The notes below the pieces were generated by a model. It searched no databases. It saw only the letters and a list, made by a program, of their open reading frames with translations, and was not told the origin of the DNA. 64,000 nt of DNA, from contig NZ_FOIJ01000004.1 of assembly GCF_900111745.1 (NCBI RefSeq), positions 62,001-126,000 on the forward strand, in the 5' to 3' direction. This DNA comes from Stigmatella erecta. GTDB taxonomy: Bacteria > Myxococcota > Myxococcia > Myxococcales > Myxococcaceae. Shown piece by piece: positions 8,631 through 17,091 of this stretch. The position numbers were made by a program, and so were the translations under genes. Each line of letters opens with the position of its first letter. Within the stretch, counting starts at the first letter, position 1.

Positions 8631-9242
8631 TCACACCCGGGGCGTCGCGCCTGCCCGCAGGACGGCCGCGGCCAGCACCTCGTATGGCTGGCAGCCCACC
8701 ACCCGGGCTTCCCCGATGAAGAAGGTGGGGATGCTCTTCACGCCCGAGGCGGCCGCCTCCGCGCGCACCGCGTCCACGCGGGCCAGGAAGGCCGGGGAGT
8801 CCATCACCGAGCGGGACTCCTCGGGCGGCAGGCCCGCCTGGGCGGCCAGCTGGGCCACGGCCTCCGGGTCCTCCAGGTCCGCGTTCTGCCGCCAGTAGGC
8901 CTCGGTGGCCACCTGGTGAAAGCGCTCCAGCAGGCCCTGGTCGCGCGCCCACTCGGTCACGGCCAGCACCCGGCGCGTGTTGTTGACCCGCTCGGGCACC
9001 TGCATGTTCTTGAGGCCAAAGCCCTCGGCGAAGCCCTCCACCTGGGCGCGCATGGCGCGGGAGCGGCCCGGAAACAGCCGCTCCATCGTCGTGCCGCCGG
9101 GGGGCGTCTCCGGGTGCAGCTCGAAGCCTCGCCATTCGACTTCCACCGCGTACTCCCGGCGCAGCCGCAAGAGGGTGCTCTGCTCGGCGATGAAGCAGAA
9201 CGGGCAGATGATGTCCGAGTACATGCGGATGCGCAGGGTCAT
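8631..9242 (-). CDS. DsbA-family (FrnE-like) oxidoreductase
   Basis: A 203-residue cytoplasmic protein with a thioredoxin fold and a helical insertion. The active-site CxxC is near the N-terminus (SDIICPFCFIAEQ) and the cis-Pro loop is IPTFFIG. The substrate-side stretch VEWRGFELHPETPP is diagnostic of the FrnE/2-hydroxychromene-2-carboxylate-isomerase-like branch of the DsbA family. With CPFC intact, a thiol-disulfide role, perhaps in oxidative stress, is more likely than isomerase activity. No signal peptide is present. The ATG at 9242 follows a GGAG site. It is divergent from the TPR lipoprotein gene and monocistronic. Confidence 0.88.
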   Translation of the reverse strand: MTLRIRMYSDIICPFCFIAEQSTLLRLRREYAVEVEWRGFELHPETPPGGTTMERLFPGRSRAMRAQVEGFAEGFGLKNMQVPERVNNTRRVLAVTEWARDQGLLERFHQVATEAYWRQNADLEDPEAVAQLAAQAGLPPEESRSVMDSPAFLARVDAVRAEAAASGVKSIPTFFIGEARVVGCQPYEVLAAAVLRAGATPRV

Positions 9243-9505
9243 GCGGTTCTCCGAGGGATGGGAGCGCAAGTTGAGGGGGACGGCATTGCGCTCCGGCCGG
9301 CGCGCCAGCAAGGGCCGTTCTGTGGGGACAGGGACGGGTTGCCTCTGGGGCGTCGAACCTCCAGGGGAGGATTCTTCGCACTGCCAGGCGGCCGCTGTCT
9401 ATGCCTACCTGCCAGGCAATGCCGCCGCGGCGCGGACAATTCTTCACCCGGGCGGCACTTTCCCAGAAGATGCGGCCCGTGTCCGCGCCCGTTCGACTCC
9501 GCCCG

Positions 9506-11290
9506 ATGGTCTCCGCCCCGCCCCGCGCTCTTGCCGCCCTGGCCCTGTGTGCCCTGCTCTTCATGAGCGGCTGCACCGCTTACAGCCGCGCCGTGCGGGA
9601 GGGGGACGAGAAGGCCTCCCAGCGCAAGTGGACGGAGGCCGAGGCGGCCTACCAGCGCGCGCTCGCGGCGGACCCGGGCTCCTCCGAGGTGACGGTGAAG
9701 CTGCGCGCCATGCGCAAGGGCTGGAGCCAGGAGGTGTTCGAGGAGGCCGGGCGGGCGCACGGGAGCGGCAACCTGCCCCTGGCCCAGTCCCACCTGGTGC
9801 GCGCGCTGGAGCTGGACCCGGAGAACGAGCCGGCCCGGCAGCTGCTCACCCAGACGCTGGAGGCGCGCGTGGCGGTGGCGCAGAAGGCGCTCCAGGAGGA
9901 CCGGCTGCAGGAGGCCCGCTCCGAGTTCGACGCGGTGCTCGCCGTGTCGCCCGAGCACCCCGTGGCGCGCAAGGGCGTGGACGCGGTGCAGGTGGCGTGG
10001 GCCAAGCGCTGGTTCAAGACGGCGCAGCAGCTGGAGGAGGACGGCAAGCTGGGCAACGCGCTCCTGGCGTACCTGCGCGCGGACCAGGAGCGGGTGGGGG
10101 CCACGGCGGCCCGGGAGCGCGCCGAGGGCGTGCGCCAGCGGCTGCGCGACGAGGTGGCCTACCTGGTGGTGACGCCCCCGGTGGTGGACAAGGCGGAGTC
10201 GCCGGACGTGGCGCAGCGCCTCGCGGGCGGGCGCCTGGCGGCGATGCTGCCCAAGCAGGTGCCCATCCGCGTGGTGACGGAGGTGCCCGAGTCCCGCGTG
10301 GGGGTGAAGCTGGACGTGGTGCTCGAGCGCGTGCTGCCGCTCAAGGCGGTGGAGCAGTCCCAGCGCAGCCACCGGTACCTGGCCGGCAACCGCTCCGTGC
10401 CCAACCCGCGCCGCAAGCAGTTCGAGGAGAAGCTGCTGCAGACGGAGCGGACGCTGGAGGAGATCGAGCGCAAGCAGACCGGGGTGCTGCGCGAGTACCT
10501 GCGCCACCAGGCGGAGCTGTCCACCCTGCGCCAGGCCACCGAACGCTGCCGCGACCGCGAGCGCCAGGTGTGCCTGGAGGTCATCCGCGAGTGTGGCAAG
10601 GCGGCCAGCGAGCTGGACAAGCCGGGCCAGGTGCCCGAGGAGTGCAACCCGGCGGAGTGCGCGCGCGGCGGGTGCCGGCAGGAGGAGGCGCTGCTCACCC
10701 AGAGCGCCACCGCGGTGAAGGCGCTGGAGGTGGGGCTGCAGGTGGCGCTGGAGAAGTCGGAGTCCCAGCGGCGCGAGGTGCAGCGCGGCCGGGACACCGT
10801 CTTCCGCGAGCCCATCACCGTGGAGGAGCCGATGTACTCGGACTTCGTCTTCGACGTGGAGCTGCACCGGCTCACGGTGAAGGCCACCGTCACCTCGGTG
10901 CTGAGAGACTTGACGGCGCCCCAGGCGGTGCAGGCCCCCGTGACGCAGGACTATGACGTGGTGCACGAGGACCTGGCCCACAAGGGCTACGACCGCTACG
11001 GCGTGCTGGCGGACCCCGTGCAGCTGCGCGACGAGCTGCAGCTGCGCGTGGAGGTGGGGGACAAGGCCATGGAAGACTTGTCCAAGCGGGTGCGCGAGCG
11101 CTTCGACATCTACCGGCAGAAGCGGGTGGAGGACGCGCGGCGCGGCATGGTGCGCCCCGGCGCGGAGGACGTGGTGGAGACCGCGGTGCGCGTGCTCCTG
11201 CTCACCGCGGATGCGCCCCCGGCGGACATCCTCCAGCCCATGGCCCAGGCGCGCGGCCTGCGGCAGCCCGAGGCCCTCTTCGGCAAGTAG
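9506..11290 (+). CDS. TPR-containing lipoprotein of unknown role
   Basis: A 594-residue protein if started at ATG 9506, or 606 residues from ATG 9470; neither has a strong ribosome site, but both keep the signal ALCALLFMSGC, a lipobox. Residues about 25-190 hold TPR-like helices (KWTEAEAAYQRALAADPGS, GNLPLAQSHLVRALELDPEN, EARSEFDAVLAVSPEHPVA). The middle has a beta-rich part, then a charged coiled-coil with clustered cysteines (ERCRDRERQVCLEVIRECG), then a C-terminal domain of unknown fold. It is probably an envelope scaffold or assembly factor (inference). It is followed 90 bp later by an unknown gene on the same strand. Confidence 0.85.
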   Translation: MVSAPPRALAALALCALLFMSGCTAYSRAVREGDEKASQRKWTEAEAAYQRALAADPGSSEVTVKLRAMRKGWSQEVFEEAGRAHGSGNLPLAQSHLVRALELDPENEPARQLLTQTLEARVAVAQKALQEDRLQEARSEFDAVLAVSPEHPVARKGVDAVQVAWAKRWFKTAQQLEEDGKLGNALLAYLRADQERVGATAARERAEGVRQRLRDEVAYLVVTPPVVDKAESPDVAQRLAGGRLAAMLPKQVPIRVVTEVPESRVGVKLDVVLERVLPLKAVEQSQRSHRYLAGNRSVPNPRRKQFEEKLLQTERTLEEIERKQTGVLREYLRHQAELSTLRQATERCRDRERQVCLEVIRECGKAASELDKPGQVPEECNPAECARGGCRQEEALLTQSATAVKALEVGLQVALEKSESQRREVQRGRDTVFREPITVEEPMYSDFVFDVELHRLTVKATVTSVLRDLTAPQAVQAPVTQDYDVVHEDLAHKGYDRYGVLADPVQLRDELQLRVEVGDKAMEDLSKRVRERFDIYRQKRVEDARRGMVRPGAEDVVETAVRVLLLTADAPPADILQPMAQARGLRQPEALFGK

Positions 11291-11380
11291 GCCCCTTCCC
11301 CCGCGGCCGGCCCGCCGGGCGGACGGAATCTTCTCACGCCCGGGCATCCAACGCGTTAAGTAGGGTGGCAGAGGCCCTAC

Positions 11381-12307
11381 GTGACGCGACCGATTCCGCC
11401 AGCGGCTCCGCCGCCCGGCCCGCTGGATGAACCGCTGGACGGCACCACCATGTTCGACCGCTTCGTCCTCTTCGAGGAGGAGGCGCTGAACATCGGCCGG
11501 CGCTACCTCCAGGCCCTGGGCGTGGCCCCCGGCGTGGGGGCCCTGGTGGAAGACCTGAACGAGGGGCGCCTGGCCTGGGAGAAGGGCCGGCGGGTGCTCG
11601 GCCACGTGCCCTACCTGCTCATCGAGTCCATCGTCCAGCGCACCGGCTTCGCGCGCTTCGGCGCGCTCGCCGCGGATCCGGCGTTCATCGCCCTGCGCGG
11701 CCAGAGCCTCGCCCACGTCCTCCACCAGCAGGGGACGTTCCCCCCGGCGCTGTACCTGAAGGCGCTGGATGCGTTCGCCTGGAATGCCCTGCGCCACTGG
11801 CAGCTCGTGGCCCATGACCTGGGCGGGCGCCACGCCTACCAGGTGTCGCCGTCGCTCGCCGGGCTCATGCGTTCGCCCGGGCCCCTGGCCCGGCCCGGGT
11901 GGACGCCCCGCCTGCCGGTGCCCGCCCTGCTGCTGGTGGTGCCCTCCGAGGCGGGGCTCGTGCTGACCCTGCGGGGGGGACGCCCCCACGCCGTCACCGA
12001 GCTGTACGTCATCGAGTCCCCTCCGCCGGAGCACCGCTGGTCCGTGTGGATCCACGCCCCCATCGACCGGAACTTCGCCGAGTCCCTGTACCTCGAACTG
12101 CCGCTGCCGCCCGGCGGCTCGCTCGAGGCGGGAGTCGCGCACGCGAAGGATCTCTTCCTGGAGCGGCCGCCCCGGGCCCTGGGCTGGCAGGAGTGCGTGC
12201 GGTGGCTGGCGGCCACGCTGCGCACGCTGGCCGAGGGCGGGGCGCGGCTCCAGCCGGGGCCCTCCCCGCGCAGGCGCCTGCTGAGCGCGGTGAAGGGGCT
12301 GCACTGA
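11381..12307 (+). CDS. Conserved-looking hypothetical protein
   Basis: A 308-residue protein starting at GTG 11381; an ATG at 11450 is an alternative that would remove a Pro-rich leader. The body is mixed alpha/beta without signal peptide or membrane helices. Recognisable segments are FDRFVLFEEEALNIGRRYLQ and LNEGRLAWEKGRRVLGHVPY. No family is recognised. Codon use is strongly coding. It lies between a TPR lipoprotein and a 35-residue membrane peptide, all on the plus strand, and may share their transcript. Confidence 0.75.
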   Translation: MTRPIPPAAPPPGPLDEPLDGTTMFDRFVLFEEEALNIGRRYLQALGVAPGVGALVEDLNEGRLAWEKGRRVLGHVPYLLIESIVQRTGFARFGALAADPAFIALRGQSLAHVLHQQGTFPPALYLKALDAFAWNALRHWQLVAHDLGGRHAYQVSPSLAGLMRSPGPLARPGWTPRLPVPALLLVVPSEAGLVLTLRGGRPHAVTELYVIESPPPEHRWSVWIHAPIDRNFAESLYLELPLPPGGSLEAGVAHAKDLFLERPPRALGWQECVRWLAATLRTLAEGGARLQPGPSPRRRLLSAVKGLH

Positions 12308-12372
12308 AGGGCCGAGGCAATCGTTTGGGACGGACGCCGTAGAGAGAGATGAAGGCTTTGAAGGAGGGCGTC

Positions 12373-12480
12373 ATGAACTTCGGCTACCTGGAACACGACA
12401 GCGATCCCAACTACACCGCGATGTTCTTTGTCATCGCCGCGTACCTCGCCCTGCTGACGGTGTTTGTCGTTCCTTTCTGA
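12373..12480 (+). CDS. 35-residue membrane peptide
   Basis: A short gene with a textbook ribosome site (AAGGAGG, 5 nt before the ATG at 12373). The product starts MNFGYLEHDSDPNYT and ends in one hydrophobic helix (AMFFVIAAYLALLTVFVVPF), so it is a tail-anchored-type mini membrane protein. An upstream in-frame ATG at 12349 would add eight residues. Its TGA abuts the stop of the convergent MFS gene exactly (TGA|TCA). It lies 65 bp after the 308-residue gene. No family is known. Confidence 0.65.
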   Translation: MNFGYLEHDSDPNYTAMFFVIAAYLALLTVFVVPF

Positions 12481-13764
12481 TCAATCCTCGTGGGCGCTCA
12501 CGCCCTCGAACTTCAGCCGCAGGGCTTCCATGTGGCGGCGCCGGTCCTGGGCCACCGCCAGGTGCCACACCGCCACGAGCAAGCCCAGCAGCAGGCAGCC
12601 GCCCCAGAGGACGTTGCGTCCCAGGTGGTCCAGCACCCAGCCGCCCACCGCGGGGGCCGCGCAGCCGGCCAGTCCCCACAGCATGTAATAGGCGCCCTGG
12701 TAGCTGCCCCGCTGCTCGGGCGGCGCCAGGTCCGCCACCACCGAGAGGGACACCGCACCGCTGAGAATCTCGCCCAGCGTCCACACCGCCACGGCGAGCG
12801 CGGCCAGGGTCAGGTTGACGGACAGGGCGTGCAGCCCGAAGCCCACGCCGGTGAGCAGCCCCGAGGCGGCCAGCACCGCCGAGCGGCGCCACCGGGACAC
12901 CCACGTGCTCAGGAAGGGCTGGAGCAGCACGATGAGCGTGCCGTTGACCGACATCACCAGGCCGAACTGGGCGGTGGTGAACCCCCGGTCCTTCAGGTCC
13001 AGCGAGAGCGACACCATGCTCTGGAAGAAGATGAAGGCCCCCAGGAAGGTGGGGATGCCGAAGCCCCGGAAGACCTTGTCCTTCAAGGGCGCCAGCATGG
13101 GGCGCAGGGAGGGCAGGAAGGAGCGGGCGGAGGGGCCGCGCGGGGAGCGGCTCTCGGGCACCCGCCACCAGACGAGGCAGCCATACACGAAGGTGGTGGC
13201 CGCATCCGCGATGAACAGCAGGCGGAAGCCGGCCTGGGAGGCCCACCCCGCCAGCGGCAGCGCGATGGCGAAACCGATGTTCACCACCCAGAAGAGCAGG
13301 CCATAGGCCCGCACGCGGTCCTCGGGGCGCACCACGTCCGCGATGGTGGTGGAGACCACGGGCCGGTACATCTCGCCCAGGATGCCCAGCGTGAAGGCGG
13401 CGAGGTGGATCCACAGGAACGTCTCCGAGAAGCCCAGGAACAGCATCCCGGCGCTGCCCAGCCACAGGCTCAGCACCAGCGCGGCCCGGCGCCCGAGCCG
13501 GTCGGCGATGGCCCCGCCCAGGGGCCCGGACAGCACCGCGCCTGCGCCCTGCAGCGAGGCGACGAGGCCCGCCTGCTCCGCGGAGAAGCCGCGCTCGCGC
13601 GTCAGGTAGATGGCCAGCAGGGGCGTCACGAAGCTGCCCAGGCGGTTCACCAGCGTCCCCGTCCACAGAAACCAGAACGTCGCCGGCAGGCCTCCCGCGG
13701 CGGCACGTACCTGGGCGGTGACGCGGGCGGGAAGGGAGGTCAAGGCCATGACGGCGCGCAGCAT
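12481..13764 (-). CDS. MFS transporter, drug-efflux type
   Basis: A 427-residue protein with about 12 hydrophobic helices. Between helices 2 and 3 lies motif A (GGAIADRLGRRAAL), which identifies the major facilitator superfamily, and the second half repeats the pattern more weakly. The overall layout fits DHA1-type multidrug or metabolite exporters. The start is ATG 13764; ATG 13749 is possible. Its stop touches the stop of the convergent 35-residue peptide gene. Substrate cannot be told. Confidence 0.9.
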   Translation of the reverse strand: MLRAVMALTSLPARVTAQVRAAAGGLPATFWFLWTGTLVNRLGSFVTPLLAIYLTRERGFSAEQAGLVASLQGAGAVLSGPLGGAIADRLGRRAALVLSLWLGSAGMLFLGFSETFLWIHLAAFTLGILGEMYRPVVSTTIADVVRPEDRVRAYGLLFWVVNIGFAIALPLAGWASQAGFRLLFIADAATTFVYGCLVWWRVPESRSPRGPSARSFLPSLRPMLAPLKDKVFRGFGIPTFLGAFIFFQSMVSLSLDLKDRGFTTAQFGLVMSVNGTLIVLLQPFLSTWVSRWRRSAVLAASGLLTGVGFGLHALSVNLTLAALAVAVWTLGEILSGAVSLSVVADLAPPEQRGSYQGAYYMLWGLAGCAAPAVGGWVLDHLGRNVLWGGCLLLGLLVAVWHLAVAQDRRRHMEALRLKFEGVSAHED

Positions 13765-13974
13765 GGTCCGCCGCCTCGTGGACCTTCAAGCCTCCCGCGC
13801 GGGCAGGCCTGCGTTCCCGGAAGGCCACCCCCGTGACATCGCACTGGATGTTCCCGGCCAGATGCAGCACAACGCGCCTGTGCGTGCCGTGCTCCCCGTG
13901 TCCGGATTCCATCCCCTGATGTCCACCCGGGCGCTCTCTCCCCCGGGGAGGGCCGGGCGCCCGGAGGCCGCGCC

Positions 13975-14883
13975 ATGGTGACCGTTCTGTCCCTGCTGGG
14001 CGTGTGCCTGGTGCTCGGGGCGCTCGCCCGCCGCAGTGGCCGCTTTCCCCAGCAGACGGCCGCGGTGCTCAACACCTTCGTGCTCTTCATCTGCCTGCCC
14101 GCGCTGGTGCTGGGCGCGGTGCACCGGCTGGAGTTCCAGCCCTCGCTGCTGGTGGCCGCCGTCACCCCGTGGCTCCTCTTCCTGGGCGCCTGGGGGCTCT
14201 GCCAGGCGGTGGGGCCGCGCCTGGGGCTGGGGCGGGCCTCCATCGCCTCGCTGGTGCTCACTGCGGGCCTGGGCAACACCGCCTTCGTGGGGCTCCCCAT
14301 GGCCGAGGCGCTGCTCGGCCAGGAGGGGCTCGCCGTGGCCGTGGTGGTGGATCAGCTGGGCTCGTTTCTCGTGCTCGCCACGCTGGCCACCTTCGTCGCC
14401 GCCCGCGCCGCCTCGGGCGAGACGCCGCCGGACCTCGCGACGCTCCTGCGCAAGGTGGTGGTCTTCCCACCCTTCGTGGCGCTCGTGCTCGCGCTGGTGC
14501 TGCGCCCCTGGGCGTTTCCCGACTGGGCCGAGGCGCTGCTGGGCCGGCTCAGCGCCCCGCTCACCCCGCTCACGCTCTTCTCGGTGGGCTTCCAGCTGCA
14601 GCTCCGGGGCCTCCGCTCCCGCCTGGGCGCGCTGGGGCTGGGGCTGGGCTACAAGCTGGCGCTGGCGCCCGCCCTGGTGCTGTGGGGGATGTGGTGGGTA
14701 CCGGGCATGGCGCCCATCGTGCGCGAGGCCACGCTGCTTCAGAGCGCCATGGCGCCCATGGTCAGCGGCGCCATCCTCGCCTCCGAGCACGACCTGGATG
14801 TGGAGATCGCCGTGCTCATGGTGGGGCTGGGCATCCCCCTGAGCTTCGCCACCGCGCCGCTCTGGCTCTGGCTGGCGCGGTGA
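13975..14883 (+). CDS. AEC-family (auxin efflux carrier-like) permease
   Basis: A 302-residue integral membrane protein with about 10 hydrophobic helices arranged as two halves, as in the AEC/BART superfamily. Typical stretches are LNTFVLFICLPALVL near the start, TAGLGNTAFVGLPMAEALLG, and LLQSAMAPMVSGAILASEHD in the second half. Family members export organic acids or amino acids such as malate or malonate. It is divergent from the MFS gene (210 bp between them, no recognised site) and convergent with the small zinc-ribbon gene 15 bp away. Confidence 0.88.
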   Translation: MVTVLSLLGVCLVLGALARRSGRFPQQTAAVLNTFVLFICLPALVLGAVHRLEFQPSLLVAAVTPWLLFLGAWGLCQAVGPRLGLGRASIASLVLTAGLGNTAFVGLPMAEALLGQEGLAVAVVVDQLGSFLVLATLATFVAARAASGETPPDLATLLRKVVVFPPFVALVLALVLRPWAFPDWAEALLGRLSAPLTPLTLFSVGFQLQLRGLRSRLGALGLGLGYKLALAPALVLWGMWWVPGMAPIVREATLLQSAMAPMVSGAILASEHDLDVEIAVLMVGLGIPLSFATAPLWLWLAR

Positions 14884-14898
14884 GAAGCTCCCGGGGCC

Positions 14899-15111
14899 CT
14901 ACGCGTTGGCCACGGTGGAGTAGGACAGCTCGAGCCCCTCGCCGCGCACCTTCATGCGGGGCCGGGACAGCCAGTGGCAGGTGGGGCAGTAACTGTGCGC
15001 GCCCGAGGGGCTGGCCCGGATGCTCACTTCACCACCACACAGCAGGCAACCTTCGGACAGGGTGAATTCCGCGAAGCGCGCTTCGCCGTTGAGCTCTGGG
15101 ATTGAAGTCAT
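14899..15111 (-). CDS. Small zinc-ribbon protein
   Basis: A 70-residue protein starting at ATG 15111 (AAAGG site upstream). Two CxxC knuckles, EGCLLCGGEV and SYCPTCHWL, 18 residues apart, form a zinc ribbon, flanked by short beta-strands and a basic stretch (RPRMKVRG). Such proteins often bind nucleic acid or a protein partner; no partner is evident here. It is convergent with the AEC permease and divergent from the 77-residue gene at 15321. The upstream open frame contains another CSAC but no ribosome site. Confidence 0.7.
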   Translation of the reverse strand: MTSIPELNGEARFAEFTLSEGCLLCGGEVSIRASPSGAHSYCPTCHWLSRPRMKVRGEGLELSYSTVANA

Positions 15112-15320
15112 GCCTTTGACGTAACGCAGGATTCGCGCTTCACAAGCCGAACAGTGTTCTTCCCCACGGCCAGGGGCAGACGGCCAGGCGAGCACATCGG
15201 CAATTCTTACGCCCTGAGGTCCGCACTGCTCACCGGCGCACACCCCAAGCGCCTGGAAGCCCGTGCGAGGGTTGGCACGCCTCTTCCATGGAGGAGCCCC
15301 TCAAGGAGGGGATTGGGCGA

Positions 15321-15554
15321 ATGGTCGACATCGAGCGGGTGGCGCTCCTCCACGACGGGGATGGGTGGGCGGTGGACGTGATGCTCAAGGGGGGCGGGGA
15401 GCGGCGCTACCGCTACGGCAGCGAGGCGCAGGCGCGCTACTTCGCGGCCGTGTTCTCCATGGGGCCGGGCGTGCTGCCCCCTGCCTCGCACCATGTCTTC
15501 CGGCGGCGGCCGAAGTCCCGGCGCATCGCGCTCCCGGCGCGGTTCGCCGGGTAA
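15321..15554 (+). CDS. Small hypothetical protein
   Basis: A 77-residue protein starting MVDIERVALLHDGDGWAVDV. ATG 15321 is preferred over ATG 15288 because GGAGGGG sits nine bases before it. The first half is predicted beta-strand rich and the end is very basic (HHVFRRRPKSRRI), which could bind RNA or DNA. No family is recognised. The next small gene starts 65 bp downstream. Confidence 0.6.
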   Translation: MVDIERVALLHDGDGWAVDVMLKGGGERRYRYGSEAQARYFAAVFSMGPGVLPPASHHVFRRRPKSRRIALPARFAG

Positions 15555-15618
15555 TTTCCGCTACCCAGGCGCGGGGGATTCGGGGAGGCTGGAGATCCGT
15601 TCGCAGGGAGAGAAGCCC

Positions 15619-15906
15619 ATGAGCCATCCACTCAAGCCCTTTGTCATCCCCAGCCGGCAGCCGGTCACCAAGGAGCCGGATCCGGGAGGCCGCTGGTCGC
15701 CGCAGTTTCCGGACATGATGGGCTACAAGAGCCAGGGCGGCGGCAAGGTGCCCGACGACTACCAGTGGAACACCAACCCGAAGCAGTGGCAGGAAGAGCT
15801 GACGGTGGAGTCGCTGGCCCGGCGCTACGACAAGCTGCGCGTGCTGCCCCCGAAGTCCGAGGCCCCCGCGCTGCCCGAAGGGGCCAAGCCCGAGGGCTCC
15901 AAGTAG
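15619..15906 (+). CDS. Small hypothetical protein, proline-rich
   Basis: A 95-residue protein started at ATG 15619 with the site CAGGGAGAG just upstream. It is polar, Pro/Gly-rich and probably largely unstructured, with one helical part (QEELTVESLARRYDKLRVL). No signal peptide or known domain. It ends two bases before the stop of the convergent 393-residue gene. Confidence 0.65.
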   Translation: MSHPLKPFVIPSRQPVTKEPDPGGRWSPQFPDMMGYKSQGGGKVPDDYQWNTNPKQWQEELTVESLARRYDKLRVLPPKSEAPALPEGAKPEGSK

Positions 15907-15907
15907 G

Positions 15908-17089
15908 TCAGTGAAAGGGCAGTGCGGCGAGGCGCTCGCGGAACAGCTCCAGCGTCTCCCGCAGCGCCGCGTCCTCCAGGCCATCGCCGGAGGCCCGGCG
16001 GTGCTTGCGCAGGAACGCATCGAAGGCGGCCGAGCGGCCATAGAGCGCCCCGGCCCGGTCCAGCGCCTCCAGCAGCACGCGCTCGGCGCCCGGTGAGCCC
16101 AGCGCCAGGTGCATGGAGACCTGCTCCAGGCGCGCCCCACAGGCGGCCCAAACGCCCCGGTCATGCGTGGTGAGCAGCTGGGTGGTGAGCTCCTCGGCCA
16201 CCCGCTCCAGCATCTCCAGGAGGGGTTGAACCCACGGCGAGAGGGCCCCCTCCTCCAGGCGGGGCTGGCCCCCGGCCTCGCGGAGCTGGGCGCGCAGCTC
16301 CACCACGCGCTGCTTGTCGCGGGTGCGCAGGGTGAGCGAGGCGGGCATGGCCGAGAAGGCCCCCAGGCTGTCCTCCAGCTGGCGCGCGAGGGCGGGCAGC
16401 CCTTCCGGGGGCGTCTTCGCCGCGCGCTCGAGCCGGCCCTGCAGCGAGCGGCGCAAATCCATGGTGGCCCCGCGCAGCGCCACCGCCGCGCTCACCTGGT
16501 GCGTATGGCCGGGCACCACCTCTTCCCGGCGCACGTCCTCGAAGGCCGCCGCCGTCAGGTAGACGAGATCCCCAATGCGCGAGCGGAAGTCCAGGCGGAA
16601 GGTCTGCAGCTCCGTCATCAGCCCCCACCGGTTGCTCACCACCTCCGGCAGGCGGACGCGCTCGCCCAGATCCGCCACGCGGCGCGCCAGCCGCGCGGCG
16701 CTCGCCTGGAGCAGGGCCTCGACTTCCTGGGTGAGCCGCTCGTCGGCGCTTGCGGGCGGAGGCCTCCAGCCCTGGCCGGTGCCCGCCGCGCGCGCCTCCC
16801 CGGGAAACTGCTCGCGGATGACGGCGATGAGGTGGTTGACGCCCAGGAGCGTCTCGCCGATGGCGGGCGCCATCGTCTCCCAGAGCGAGAGGTCCGCGCC
16901 GTCCGGCTCCACGCTGGTGGGCTCGTACTTGACGATGTTGAGGTGCCCCAGCCGGTCGATGGCCCGCGCCGCCGCCCGGTAGACGCGCTCCAGCCGGTCC
17001 GCGAGGTGGCGGTCCGTCAGGGCATCGAGCAGCGTCTCCAGGCGGGCGGGAAGGGGCTCCAGCGGGGGCGGGGTCCGGGCCGCGGGCAT
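15908..17089 (-). CDS. Unknown alpha-helical protein, third gene of the DUF4175 operon
   Basis: A 393-residue, almost entirely helical cytoplasmic protein, rich in Leu, Ala and Arg, with no recognised domain, signal peptide or membrane helix. Segments include RLGHLNIVKYEPTSVEPDG and SNRWGLMTELQTFRLDFRSR. Its ATG at 17089 is two bases after the stop of the metallopeptidase gene, so it is the last gene of a tightly coupled three-gene operon. A structural or adaptor role beside the coiled-coil membrane protein is possible; nothing more can be said. Confidence 0.8.
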   Translation of the reverse strand: MPAARTPPPLEPLPARLETLLDALTDRHLADRLERVYRAAARAIDRLGHLNIVKYEPTSVEPDGADLSLWETMAPAIGETLLGVNHLIAVIREQFPGEARAAGTGQGWRPPPASADERLTQEVEALLQASAARLARRVADLGERVRLPEVVSNRWGLMTELQTFRLDFRSRIGDLVYLTAAAFEDVRREEVVPGHTHQVSAAVALRGATMDLRRSLQGRLERAAKTPPEGLPALARQLEDSLGAFSAMPASLTLRTRDKQRVVELRAQLREAGGQPRLEEGALSPWVQPLLEMLERVAEELTTQLLTTHDRGVWAACGARLEQVSMHLALGSPGAERVLLEALDRAGALYGRSAAFDAFLRKHRRASGDGLEDAALRETLELFRERLAALPFH

Positions 17090-17091
17090 GG

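Noticed and set aside
15272..15288. A sigma-54-like sequence, TTGGCACGCCTCTTCC, upstream of the 77-residue gene
   Set aside because: The -12 element has CC instead of the required GC, and one near-match in GC-rich DNA is expected by chance.
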